DNA of 15,764 nucleotides from Nitrosomonas sp. (GTDB lineage: Bacteria; Pseudomonadota; Gammaproteobacteria; Burkholderiales; Nitrosomonadaceae), in NCBI GenBank assembly GCA_021774205.1, contig JAJFJI010000130.1:1-15764 (forward strand), written 5' to 3'. The notes under the pieces are model-generated. The model was not told the origin of the DNA, did no database searches, and was given only the letters and a program-made list of their open reading frames with translations. Both the position numbers and the translations under genes were made by a program. Positions 1 to 7,710 of this stretch are shown piece by piece (within the stretch, counting starts at the first letter, position 1; each line of letters begins with the position of its first letter).

Positions 1-71
1 AGTGAAGTAACCATTGAGAATTTTCCCCAACTCATGAAGGGGATATCGCGACTGAATCTAAAGAAGTCCAT
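1..71 (-). CDS. secF: SecF, protein-export membrane subunit (N-terminal 23 residues only)
   Basis: The minus strand from position 71 reads MDFFRFSRDIPFMSWGKFS and then runs off the window edge. This matches the usual SecF beginning, a short basic stretch before the first membrane helix (family knowledge). A good ribosome site, GAGGA, lies about 6 bases before the ATG. The gene starts 20 bases after the secD stop, as expected for the secD-secF pair. SecF works with SecD in the inner membrane to pull translocating proteins outward using the proton gradient. Only the first 23 codons are visible, so nothing can be said about the rest. Confidence 0.88.
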   Translation of the reverse strand, partial: MDFFRFSRDIPFMSWGKFSMVTS

Positions 72-91
72 ATTAATTCCTCGTTGATCTA

Positions 92-2221
92 TTATTTTTG
101 TTTTCTTCGTTTTCTACCACTGGGTTTAGTGCTTGCTCTTCTGGGTTTTTTATTTGTTTCGATAATTGCAGTGCTAGGGGATTCAGAAATTTCTTTTGAT
201 TCATTTGTTTCGATACCCGATTCACTGGGAATTTCCTTTGTTTCGTTAGGTTCAATTGTCTTCTCTTCTACAATTTCCTTGGCTTCAATAGACTGAACGC
301 TTGATTCTTCGGTAGTTCTTTCTATTTCACTTAGGCCAGCAGCAACTCCAGCGGATGCTTGATTTGTCGTTAAAAAATAAGCATCCGTTTTTTCAGGTAT
401 CCATATTTTACCAATAGGAACTTGGTCAAGCTTACGGCGGTTGCCATAGAAATAATTTACTAGGCCACGTGATACAAATATGGCACTGAAGACTGACGTC
501 AAAATACCTAGACATAGAACTACGGCAAAGCCCTTAACAGGGCCTGATCCAAACGCAAAAAGTGCGATACCTGCGATTAGCGTTGTTATATTTGAATCAA
601 GAATAGTGCCAAAAGCACGTTCATAACCTGCGCTAATTGCTATTTGCGGCGATGAGCCATTTCGCATCTCATCGCGTATTCGTTCATTTATGAGAACGTT
701 TGCGTCAATTGCCATGCCTACGGTTAGTGCAAGGGCTGCCATTCCGGGAAGCGTCAACGTTGCTTGAATGATCGATAGTAACCCGATCAACAGTAATAGG
801 TTGATACTCAAGGAAAAAACTGAGATAGCGCCAAATGCCATATAATAGATCATGATGAAGATGGCAACGGCAAGAAAACCGTAGAGTGTTGAGTTAAATC
901 CACGTGCTATATTTTCAGCGCCGAGGCTTGGGCCGACCGTGCGTTCCTCGATGATTTCCATGGGTGCAGCAAGTGCGCCTGAACGCAATAACAGTGCAAT
1001 ATCTTTTGCTTCCATGCTGTTCATGCTTCCACTGATCTGCACCCGACCACCGCCAATTTCCTCACGAATAACCGGGGCAGTCACGACTTCGGTATGATTT
1101 CTTTCGATCAGTAGAATGGCCATTCGCCTGCCGACATTTTCCCGTGTTAGCTGTTTGAAAATGCGTGAGCCATTATTATCCAGGCGAATATGCACGGCTG
1201 GTTGATTGTCCATATCAAAACCGGGTTGCGCATCTGTGATGCGGTCACCGGTCAGCAACACCTGCTTTCTTACTAGCAGCGGGCCACCGCCACGTTCTTC
1301 ATAGAGTTCAGTGCCAAATGGAACCTGGCCACGTAGCGCGGCATCAAGATCACGTTCGTCGTCAACCATACGTATTTCCAGGGTTGCGGTACGCCCCAGG
1401 ATATCCTTTGCTTTAGCTGTATCCTGTACCCCAGGTAATTGCACAATGACGCGGTCAGCTCCCGCTTTTTGAATGATTGGTTCGGCCACGCCGAGTTCAT
1501 TGACACGATTGCGCAGCGTTGTAATGTTCTGCTGTACGGCAGACTCTTTCATTTCCGCTTGCGCTTCTTGATTAATCGTTGTAATGAAGTTGAAGTTTGT
1601 GCCAATTTTTTCTGTGCGCAAGGTTAAATCAGGGAAATTTTCTTTAAGCTCAGCTTCCGCCTTAGTACGTGATTCAATATCGCGGAACTTGAGCGTAAGT
1701 TGCGCACCTTCACGCTCTAGTCCGGCATACGGGATCCTCTTTTCGCGCAGACTGCTGCGTATATCAGAGCTATACTGGTCAAGTGATTTAGAAATTGCGC
1801 CGTCCATATCCACCTGCAGCATAAAATGCACGCCGCCTCTCAGGTCAAGTCCCAGATACATTGGCAATGCGCCAACACTTGTTAACCATTGGGGAGAATT
1901 GGGCAACAGATTGAGTGCGACGATAAAATCATCGCCAAGCAATGTTTGCAGGATATCCCTAGCTTTGATCTGTACGTCAGTATTTTCAAAACGTACCTTG
2001 ATACTTCCTTCATCAAGGAATATCCCGCTACTGACAAGATCAGCTTGTTTTAGCGCGCTTTCGACTTTATGTAGGAGTCCGGTATCGACGTTTGCCGCCG
2101 TCCGTAACGGTGAAATCTGTACAGCTGGTGATTCACCATAAAAATTAGGCAGGGTATAGAGCAGTCCAAGCAGTAGTGAAACCGCAATAATCAGATATTT
2201 CCAAAGCGGGTAGCGGTTCAT
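92..2221 (-). CDS. secD: SecD, protein-export membrane subunit with long charged C-terminal tail
   Basis: SecD is the larger partner of SecF in the accessory Sec translocon complex and helps complete secretion across the inner membrane. Seen here: an N-terminal membrane helix (about residues 8-27), the family motif GLDLRGGVHF (124-133), a large periplasmic region, and a cluster of C-terminal membrane helices beginning around GFLAVAIFIMIYYMAFG, with the polar stretch GMAIDANVLINERIRDEM typical of the family. The protein has 709 residues; E. coli SecD has about 615. The excess is mainly a hydrophilic tail (about 630-709) rich in Glu, Ser and Thr with repeated IExxExKEI-like units, ending in a Lys/Arg-rich stretch. 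yajC lies 72 bases upstream and secF 20 bases downstream. No strong ribosome site precedes the ATG. Confidence 0.96.
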   Translation of the reverse strand: MNRYPLWKYLIIAVSLLLGLLYTLPNFYGESPAVQISPLRTAANVDTGLLHKVESALKQADLVSSGIFLDEGSIKVRFENTDVQIKARDILQTLLGDDFIVALNLLPNSPQWLTSVGALPMYLGLDLRGGVHFMLQVDMDGAISKSLDQYSSDIRSSLREKRIPYAGLEREGAQLTLKFRDIESRTKAEAELKENFPDLTLRTEKIGTNFNFITTINQEAQAEMKESAVQQNITTLRNRVNELGVAEPIIQKAGADRVIVQLPGVQDTAKAKDILGRTATLEIRMVDDERDLDAALRGQVPFGTELYEERGGGPLLVRKQVLLTGDRITDAQPGFDMDNQPAVHIRLDNNGSRIFKQLTRENVGRRMAILLIERNHTEVVTAPVIREEIGGGRVQISGSMNSMEAKDIALLLRSGALAAPMEIIEERTVGPSLGAENIARGFNSTLYGFLAVAIFIMIYYMAFGAISVFSLSINLLLLIGLLSIIQATLTLPGMAALALTVGMAIDANVLINERIRDEMRNGSSPQIAISAGYERAFGTILDSNITTLIAGIALFAFGSGPVKGFAVVLCLGILTSVFSAIFVSRGLVNYFYGNRRKLDQVPIGKIWIPEKTDAYFLTTNQASAGVAAGLSEIERTTEESSVQSIEAKEIVEEKTIEPNETKEIPSESGIETNESKEISESPSTAIIETNKKPRRASTKPSGRKRRKQK

Positions 2222-2293
2222 GGATTTAATTCGTTAAAAAGAGGTGAAATAAAGAGTAATGGTAAGTGTAATACGGTAATAGCAAGTCTGAGA

Positions 2294-2764
2294 TCAGTTA
2301 GCTTTTTCGCTATTTTTCGAAGCATCGCTATCATTATTTTCAGATTTATCGTTAGCTTCTTGTGTTTGTTTGTCTTCCTCTTCGCTACTCTTTAGTGCCT
2401 TGCTGCTTTTTTGTTGTTTACCACTCTTGGGCGGCGCAATATTTTTCAGCGTTCCTTTGGGCAGCAAAGTCTGAACTGCCGTTTTAAGTAACGTTACTTC
2501 AACATTTGGAGCGATTTCAACGATGACATAGCTATCACTGACGTTGAGAATTAAGCCCAGTTCGCCACCGCTGGTGATAATCTCGTCGCCTCTTTGTAGC
2601 GCTTCAACCATTTGCTTGTGTTCTTTCGCGCGTCTGGATTGAGGACGAATTAACAGTAAGTAAAAGATTACGAAAATCCCGATTAACGGTAATAGCGACA
2701 TCAGGCTTCCACCTTCTGATTGGGCCGGAGCCGCAGCTTGTGCGAAAGCTTCACTAATCAACAT
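2294..2764 (-). CDS. yajC: YajC, Sec translocon accessory membrane protein
   Basis: YajC is a small inner-membrane protein that associates with SecDF. Seen here: a short N-terminus, one membrane helix (LMSLLPLIGIFVIFYLLLIRP, about residues 21-41), and the family motif RPQSRRAKEHKQMVEALQRGDEIITSGG. After about residue 107 comes a low-complexity Lys/Ser/Glu/Asn tail reaching residue 156; E. coli YajC is about 110 residues, so the tail is extra. GGAG sits about 10 bases before the ATG. It lies between tgt and secD in the same orientation, the usual order in proteobacteria. The charged tail parallels that of SecD next door. Confidence 0.95.
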   Translation of the reverse strand: MLISEAFAQAAAPAQSEGGSLMSLLPLIGIFVIFYLLLIRPQSRRAKEHKQMVEALQRGDEIITSGGELGLILNVSDSYVIVEIAPNVEVTLLKTAVQTLLPKGTLKNIAPPKSGKQQKSSKALKSSEEEDKQTQEANDKSENNDSDASKNSEKAN

Positions 2765-2817
2765 AATATTATTTCTCCTAGGTCAGTAAAAATTCAATAT
2801 TTTAGCATGATGCATGG

Positions 2818-3903
2818 TTATGCCTGAAATTCTCTTGCATATTTTTCAAATTGCCCGGTTTCGATGGCGGCGCGAATTTCTGTCATTAATTGCTGGTAGT
2901 AATGGAGATTGTGAATTGTGTTCAGTTGCGCGCCAAGGATTTCATTGGTTCGCTGTAAGTGGTGCAGATAAGCGCATGTGAAATGGCGGCAGGTATAGCA
3001 ATTACATTGTTTATCGGGCGGTGTTGTGTCCAAACGGTACCGGCTGTTACGTAATTTAATAATACCATTTCGTGTGTACAACCAGCCATTTCTCGCATTT
3101 CGGGTGGGCAAAACACAGTCAAACATGTCAATACCTTGCGCTACGGCATGAATAATATCCGCTGGTGTGCCAACACCCATTAGATAGCGGGGTTTGTCAG
3201 TTGGTAACAGGGCGGCCGTATGTTTTAGGATACGTTGCAAGTCATCCTTGGGTTCTCCCACTGATAGTCCACCCACCGCGTAACCGTCAAAACCAATCGT
3301 CTGTAGCCCTGCTAGCGATTGATTGCGCAATTTTTCGTGCATGCCACCCTGAACGATGCCGAATAATGCATTGGGATTATCCGCATGTGCTTGTTTCGAG
3401 CGTTTTGCCCAGCGCAGACTTAATTCCATGGATTCGCGCGCAGTTAATTCATCTGCTGGATAAGGCGTGCACTCGTCGAAAATCATCACAATATCTGAAT
3501 TGAGTGATTGTTGAATTTGCATGCAAATTTCAGGTGTCAGAAAACAGGTATCGCCGTTGATGGGTGATTTGAATTTTACGCCTTGCTCAGTAATTTTACG
3601 TAACTTTCCCAAGCTGAATACTTGGAAACCGCCGGAATCGGTTAAGATCGGTTTGTGCCAACCCATGAACTGATGTAATCCGCCATGTGCCTCAATGACT
3701 TCTAAGCCAGGCCGTAACCAAAGATGAAAAGTATTTCCAAGAACGATTTGTGCATTAATTTCATGCAACGCAGCTGGAGACATAGTTTTGACTGCGCCAT
3801 AGGTGCCGACTGGCATAAAAGCAGGGGTTTCTACAACGCCATGGGCCAGTGTCAGTGTGCCGCGACGCGCCAGATTATCATTGCAGTGTAATTGAAATTT
3901 CAT
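2818..3903 (-). CDS. tgt: Queuine/preQ1 tRNA-ribosyltransferase (TGT)
   Basis: TGT swaps guanine-34 of tRNAs with GUN anticodons (Asp, Asn, His, Tyr) for preQ1, the committed step of queuosine synthesis on tRNA. All hallmarks are present: TDSGGFQVFS with the catalytic Asp89; the nucleophile region GIDMFDCVLPTRNARNG with Asp262 (position inferred by the constant 2-residue offset from E. coli numbering); and the zinc site Cys300, Cys302, Cys305 and His331. The length of 361 residues is normal for the family. Its ATG overlaps the queA stop by four bases (ATGA), so translation is probably coupled. queA makes the next step of the same pathway. Confidence 0.97.
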   Translation of the reverse strand: MKFQLHCNDNLARRGTLTLAHGVVETPAFMPVGTYGAVKTMSPAALHEINAQIVLGNTFHLWLRPGLEVIEAHGGLHQFMGWHKPILTDSGGFQVFSLGKLRKITEQGVKFKSPINGDTCFLTPEICMQIQQSLNSDIVMIFDECTPYPADELTARESMELSLRWAKRSKQAHADNPNALFGIVQGGMHEKLRNQSLAGLQTIGFDGYAVGGLSVGEPKDDLQRILKHTAALLPTDKPRYLMGVGTPADIIHAVAQGIDMFDCVLPTRNARNGWLYTRNGIIKLRNSRYRLDTTPPDKQCNCYTCRHFTCAYLHHLQRTNEILGAQLNTIHNLHYYQQLMTEIRAAIETGQFEKYAREFQA

Positions 3904-4934
3904 GTTTTTTTCTCGATCAGCATGGCGTCCCCATAACTGAAAAATCGATAACGCTGCGTGATCGCATGTTGATAAGCACGCCGGATATTTTCCATCCCAC
4001 CAAAAGCGGAAACCAGCATCAATAAGGTAGATTGTGGTAAATGGAAATTTGTTAGTAGTCGATCAATCACATGGAATTGATACCCTGGGGTAATAAAAAG
4101 TTTGGTTTCGCCGTGACCTGGCAATAATTCACCATTATTTTTTGCAGCGGATGCTTCCAAAGCGCGCAATGATGTCGTGCCAACGGCAAGGATACGTCCA
4201 CCTTTGGCCTTGCAATGTTTGATAGCGTTCACGGTTTCATCAGAAATATAAAAGGACTCACTGTGCATCCTATGATCATGAATATTTTCTGTACGTACCG
4301 GTAGAAATGTGCCAGCGCCTACATGTAGCGTGACACAGGCGGTAACAACATCTATTTCCTGTAGTTTTGTTAACATTTGTTCATCGAAATGCAGTCCAGC
4401 AGTAGGTGCAGCTACCGCACCGGTATTTTTAGCAAAAATTGTCTGGTATCGTGCTTCATCAACCGGTGTTGCCGAGCGCGAGATATAGGGTGGAAGGGGC
4501 AAGTGACCAAACTGGTCCAATAATTCGCTGACGGTTTTTTTATGTTCAAATAATAACGTATAAAATGATTGCTCATGTGCCAAGATAGTTACTGGAATGG
4601 CGTTAGCAAGTAACAATTTAGTGCCGGGCTTTGGCGCATGACTGGCGCGGATAACGGCAAGCACATGCTGATTATCCAGCACTCGCTCCACCATGACTTC
4701 AACTTTGCCGCCACTACTTTTTTTACCAAATAACCGTGCTTTGATAACGCGGGTGTCATTAAGAACGACCACGTCGTCTGCTCGTAAATAATTTGGCAAA
4801 TCGGCAAACATCATATCTGCTAACTCGCTATTTGTGCCATCAAGGCACAGCATTTGACTGTTAGCGCGCTGTATTGCTGGAAGCTGTGCGATTAGCTCAG
4901 GTGGCAGGTAAAAATCAAAATCCCGGGTTTTCAT
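3900..4934 (-). CDS. queA: S-adenosylmethionine:tRNA ribosyltransferase-isomerase
   Basis: QueA transfers and rearranges the ribosyl part of S-adenosylmethionine onto preQ1-tRNA to give epoxyqueuosine. The protein begins MKTRDFDFYLPPELIAQ, the standard family N-terminus, and contains VVLNDTRVIKARLFG, TAGLHFDEQML, LHVGAGTFLPVR and FHLPQSTLLMLVSAFGG, all diagnostic blocks. The start at 4934 gives 344 residues, close to the usual 340-360. A longer frame back to 4973 adds 13 residues without family resemblance and is rejected. A TATAAT box lies only 7 bases before this ATG and no ribosome site is visible. The gene overlaps tgt by four bases. Confidence 0.96.
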   Translation of the reverse strand: MKTRDFDFYLPPELIAQLPAIQRANSQMLCLDGTNSELADMMFADLPNYLRADDVVVLNDTRVIKARLFGKKSSGGKVEVMVERVLDNQHVLAVIRASHAPKPGTKLLLANAIPVTILAHEQSFYTLLFEHKKTVSELLDQFGHLPLPPYISRSATPVDEARYQTIFAKNTGAVAAPTAGLHFDEQMLTKLQEIDVVTACVTLHVGAGTFLPVRTENIHDHRMHSESFYISDETVNAIKHCKAKGGRILAVGTTSLRALEASAAKNNGELLPGHGETKLFITPGYQFHVIDRLLTNFHLPQSTLLMLVSAFGGMENIRRAYQHAITQRYRFFSYGDAMLIEKKT

Positions 4935-4941
4935 CGGGTGC

Positions 4942-4947
4942 ATTATA
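4942..4947 (-). promoter_or_regulatory. Consensus -10 box immediately before queA
   Basis: The minus strand reads TATAAT ending 7 bases before the chosen queA ATG. With normal sigma70 spacing the transcript would begin at or within a base or two of the A of the ATG, giving a leaderless mRNA. The hexamer at the -35 distance (TGGGCG at 17-bp spacing) is poor, so promoter function is not secure. Confidence 0.4.
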
Positions 4948-5057
4948 CTAATGTAATGAGTATTCGCCCACATAGCTTGCTGTGCTGTGGGATTTCAGTG
5001 ATAATTGCACATTCTGTCTGATGCGTTGTACGAGAAAAAACGCAATAAAGATAGCTT

Positions 5058-5144
5058 GCCGGGATGGCGGAATTGGTAGACGCACGGGATTCAAAATCCC
5101 GCGATGGTGACATCATGGGGGTTCGATTCCCCCTCCCGGTACCA
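5058..5144 (+). tRNA. tRNA-Leu (anticodon CAA)
   Basis: The full cloverleaf can be drawn: acceptor GCCGGGA pairs with TCCCGGT (first pair G-U), anticodon stem CGGGA/TCCCG encloses TTCAAAA with anticodon CAA, T stem GGGGG/CCCCC encloses TTCGATT, and a 15-base variable arm marks it as a class II tRNA. CCA is encoded (5142-5144). It reads UUG leucine codons. The integrase module starts directly downstream and reads towards it, so its 3' half is the likely attachment site (attL). The 3' end is intact, as expected when the element restores it on integration. Confidence 0.97.
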
Positions 5145-5182
5145 GTGTTCATGCGGGTTCCAGTATTTTTGTATTTTTTATA

Positions 5183-5210
5183 TTGGTCTGCAAAAACTAA
5201 GTTGGTCTGC
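5183..5210. repeat. Pair of TTGGTCTGC direct repeats next to the presumed attachment site
   Basis: TTGGTCTGC occurs at 5183-5191 and 5202-5210, start to start 19 bp, between the tRNA 3' end and the stop of the GIY-YIG gene. Tyrosine integrases often bind short direct repeats (arm sites) beside the attachment core, and the placement fits that role. Function is inference; only the repeat is seen. Confidence 0.45.
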
Positions 5211-5211
5211 T

Positions 5212-5685
5212 TTAACCTTGAATTTCCGAGCCATTTAGAGTCAGTTTTTTCATTTTGGACGAAACTAATTTATTCATTCTTGGAGAGAGTTCGTTAATAT
5301 ATGCTTGCTCTAAAATACCTAGATTCTCAGGCTTTTCTTTTACGTAATAATAGGAATCGAAATGCATGTCTGCGTTACGAAGATGATTGCCTATTCTTTC
5401 AAGTAGATTGATCGACTTGCCAACATACATAATCTCTGAGCCACATACTAAAAAATACACACCGCATATAGGCTTTATCGGTATTGATTTGCGTGCAATT
5501 GTTTCTCTACTTAATAGCCCGTCATTTTTATTGCTTGTGCCTGATACCTGATTCCTGAAAACCACTGGATTACCTGCGCCATTAACAATAAATCTATAAT
5601 TATTTTCCTTTAACCAGGAAATTTGCGCTGATTTATTTGTTGTCTTGGTAAGTTTTGAAATATGCTCTTGTGAAAAAAATATCAA
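5212..5685 (-). CDS. DUF4224-like N-terminus fused to GIY-YIG nuclease domain
   Basis: The protein has 157 residues. Residues about 2-45 resemble DUF4224 and in particular the small protein encoded upstream of the integrase: both share an F-x-x-x-E start, LT, a Q-x-x-x-L stretch, and N-x-AG-x-PVV. Residues about 74-140 form a GIY-YIG nuclease fold: GVY (75-77), YVG (87-89), Arg97, Glu126 and Asn138 supply the full expected catalytic set (Tyr77, Tyr87, Arg97, Glu126, Asn138). GIY-YIG enzymes cut DNA; the target here is unknown. The start is TTG, supported by GAGGT about 7 bases upstream, which overlaps the integrase stop. It is the last gene of the leftward operon, ending 67 bp from the tRNA. 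A role in integration or excision, or as a homing-type nuclease, is inference. Confidence 0.8.
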   Translation of the reverse strand: MIFFSQEHISKLTKTTNKSAQISWLKENNYRFIVNGAGNPVVFRNQVSGTSNKNDGLLSRETIARKSIPIKPICGVYFLVCGSEIMYVGKSINLLERIGNHLRNADMHFDSYYYVKEKPENLGILEQAYINELSPRMNKLVSSKMKKLTLNGSEIQG

Positions 5686-5695
5686 TTAGTTACCT

Positions 5696-6718
5696 CTATT
5701 TTGTAGGGGTAACTTTATTACCTTTTCTATTGCGCACGTAAATCTCAGTAGTGGCAATATTTGAGTGTCCTAACTGCTTCTGTGCCTGCCGAATATCGCC
5801 ACTTGATTCCGTCTTATCGGTGCCAGCTTTACCGCGCAAATCACGAAATTGGAACGCTGCTGGATCGATGCCAACCGATTCGCGCGCGCGTTGAAAATGT
5901 CCTTGCAATGCTCTGAGTGTCATAGGTTGGCCAGACTCATTAACTATCAATGCCAAGCACCGGACTTTATAAACCGCTTTGCGTGTCATAATCTTATTGA
6001 TTAGTGCTAAAAGTTCACCTTCTATGCTGATCCTCAGCCGTTTGTTTGTTTTATTCTGTGTAACAGTTAACGTATTGTCTTTTATATCCGTCTCGCTCAT
6101 TTTTAAAACGTCTGACGGTCTTTGTCCTGTCAGGTAAGCCAATGACATGGCGTCTTGCAGTGGGATGCTTGCAGCGCAATATACGGCGTCATACGTGTCG
6201 TCCTCAATGTAAACACTCTTACGACCCTGTTCTTTCTTGCCTGTGATACCTTTGCATGGGTTTTCCAGGTCGGTATACCCCCATTCGCGGGCTTTGTTCC
6301 AGATATGGCTAAACAGCGCTTTTTCACGGTTCGCCCGGATCGTTCCACGCCAATCGAGATATTGTCGAATGTTGATAGGCTTTATCTTTTCGATCGGTGC
6401 TGGCGGGTTGTCAAAGAATTTATAAAGCATACCTAGCTCACGGAGATTGTCTTTTTGCGTTGCTGGTGCTTTGGTTGGCAAGACTTCTTTTATGTATCGT
6501 TCAGCGGCGTATCTAAATGTGATTATCTCAGCATGTCGAGGTTTTGCATCAATCTCAAGTTCAGACCATTTCTTAACTGCTAAGGCGTAGTCACAGCCAA
6601 GCGGTAATTCTCGGCGCGGTTTGCCGCCTGTGTCGTAGTAATAATATACCTTGCCGCACCGCTCTTTGATGCGCATGCGCTTTGGTAAATTTTTATGTAT
6701 AGTACGCTTCCTGCCCAT
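5696..6718 (-). CDS. int: Tyrosine-type site-specific integrase
   Basis: This 340-residue phage-type integrase would recombine the element with the tRNA-Leu gene. Seen: an N-terminal Arg/Lys-rich arm-binding-like part (MGRKRTIHKNLPKRM and following), a core-binding helical region (about 66-155), and a catalytic domain with Arg200 (YLTGQRPSDVLKMS), Lys223 (QNKTNK), Arg295 (RDLRGKAGTD), His318 (LGHSN) and Tyr327 (TEIYVR). The usual His of the HxxR motif is Arg292, which I recall as common in this phage subgroup with RDLRxKAxTD rather than a sign of decay. The start is ATG at 6718, four bases after the stop of the DUF4224 gene. Position beside and orientation towards the tRNA support an active tRNA-targeting element. 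Confidence 0.95.
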   Translation of the reverse strand: MGRKRTIHKNLPKRMRIKERCGKVYYYYDTGGKPRRELPLGCDYALAVKKWSELEIDAKPRHAEIITFRYAAERYIKEVLPTKAPATQKDNLRELGMLYKFFDNPPAPIEKIKPINIRQYLDWRGTIRANREKALFSHIWNKAREWGYTDLENPCKGITGKKEQGRKSVYIEDDTYDAVYCAASIPLQDAMSLAYLTGQRPSDVLKMSETDIKDNTLTVTQNKTNKRLRISIEGELLALINKIMTRKAVYKVRCLALIVNESGQPMTLRALQGHFQRARESVGIDPAAFQFRDLRGKAGTDKTESSGDIRQAQKQLGHSNIATTEIYVRNRKGNKVTPTK

Positions 6719-6722
6719 GGCA

Positions 6723-6926
6723 TCATTGACCTAAAACCGCTGGCTTCCATTCTGTGTCGAGTTTTTCTATCTTCTTATCTTCCAATGCAGATTTAGTCAC
6801 AACAGGCCGGCCGGCTGCATTGATATAGAATGGTATGCCCATCTCACGCAACTGGTCAACCTGGCAAGATTTCTTTTTCTTGCCGGTTAGGTATGCTACG
6901 TCTTCTGGGGTTAGGAAGATGGTCAT
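6723..6926 (-). CDS. DUF4224 small protein, excisionase-like
   Basis: The protein has 67 residues, beginning MTIFLTPEDVAYLTGKKKK and containing MGIPFYINAAGRPVV, the recognisable DUF4224 pattern. Proteins of this family usually sit directly upstream of phage integrases, as here. The fold of FLTPEDVAYLTG suggests a small helix-turn-helix DNA-binding unit, so a recombination-directionality (excisionase) role is plausible but inferred. Its ATG overlaps the stop of the rha-like gene (ATGA), and the integrase follows after 4 bases. A divergent copy of the same domain heads the GIY-YIG protein on the other side of the integrase. Confidence 0.8.
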   Translation of the reverse strand: MTIFLTPEDVAYLTGKKKKSCQVDQLREMGIPFYINAAGRPVVTKSALEDKKIEKLDTEWKPAVLGQ

Positions 6927-7654
6927 CTATGTGCAATTTCCCTTCTGCTTGGCAATCTCACAGCATTAGCGAAAGCGATCAGGTCGTCACGAATAGATAT
7001 ATAAATATCTTTGTAGTGACGATTCATTTCTATGTATTCAATCAATTTGACGCTAACTAACCGTTCAGCCAGTAGTAATTGACTAAGTTCATAGATGTTC
7101 ATTTCGTCGCGTAACTTTGGATACTTCTGCGTCATGAACCCCAACGCTTTATATGATGCGTTGGTGATGTGTTTGAAATAGAACTGCGCAGACTCGCTTC
7201 CTTGCTTGGTCGCGTATTCGACAAATAACTTGATTGCGTTAGCTTCTTCTTGTCTTGCTGTCTTGCCTATCAATCGTTGTGATGTCCATTCGATATCTGA
7301 TTTATTGGTTTTGACTTTGAGTAAGGTAGATTCCATCTTATTGAACGCTGCCAAGAATTGACCTTGCCATTTTCTAGCTGATTTTGTGTCAAAGCGCATC
7401 ATGGTTAAAACGAAGAAATCTCGGTTCATCAGGTACGCTTGATAATTTTTGCTTCGGTAATGACGTAATTCTGTTTTAAATTTAGGATGAAAATTGGCAG
7501 AATTAGGGTCACCATTGGTAACCCTAAAATCTCCTAATTTAGGCAGAATTCTTTCTACAGTTCTAACAACAGTTGCATGTTTTATTCCAAACTTTCTAGC
7601 GACCATCCAACTATCACAAAATATTTCGTGATTTTTGACTTCGACTAATTCCAT
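6923..7654 (-). CDS. Rha-family phage regulatory protein
   Basis: The N-terminal half (about residues 1-112) follows the Rha pattern: VEVKNHEIFCDSWMVARKFGI-KHATVVRTVE, then a YLMNRDFFVLTMMRF block and ARKWQGQFLAAFNKME. Rha proteins are phage regulators first noted as inhibiting growth in certain hosts, with a winged-helix-like DNA-binding domain (family knowledge). Residues about 113-243 are not a recognised domain and may be a second functional part. The ATG at 7654 is chosen because AGGAG lies 9 bases before it; an in-frame upstream extension to 7705 would read through a palindrome and lacks similarity. The stop overlaps the DUF4224 start. Confidence 0.85.
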   Translation of the reverse strand: MELVEVKNHEIFCDSWMVARKFGIKHATVVRTVERILPKLGDFRVTNGDPNSANFHPKFKTELRHYRSKNYQAYLMNRDFFVLTMMRFDTKSARKWQGQFLAAFNKMESTLLKVKTNKSDIEWTSQRLIGKTARQEEANAIKLFVEYATKQGSESAQFYFKHITNASYKALGFMTQKYPKLRDEMNIYELSQLLLAERLVSVKLIEYIEMNRHYKDIYISIRDDLIAFANAVRLPSRREIAHR

Positions 7655-7675
7655 TGTCCTTCTCCTGCTAATTTG

Positions 7676-7695
7676 ACGGCGCAAAATTGCGCCGT
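7676..7695. repeat. Perfect 9-bp-arm palindrome in the rha leader
   Basis: ACGGCGCAA and TTGCGCCGT are separated by two bases, 21 bp upstream of the rha start. There is no T-run on the downstream side in either direction, so it is not a standard terminator. In RNA it forms a GC-rich hairpin just before the ribosome site; in DNA it is a symmetric site that a dimeric regulator could bind. Confidence 0.6.
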
Positions 7696-7710
7696 AAAAA
7701 ATCATCGCTG

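Noticed and set aside
1584..2141. 185-codon plus-strand frame opposite secD
   Set aside because: It lies entirely within the strongly supported secD gene and its translation resembles no protein.
5064..5297. 77-codon plus-strand frame starting inside the tRNA
   Set aside because: It reads through the tRNA-Leu gene and the attachment region; no ribosome site and no protein-like character.
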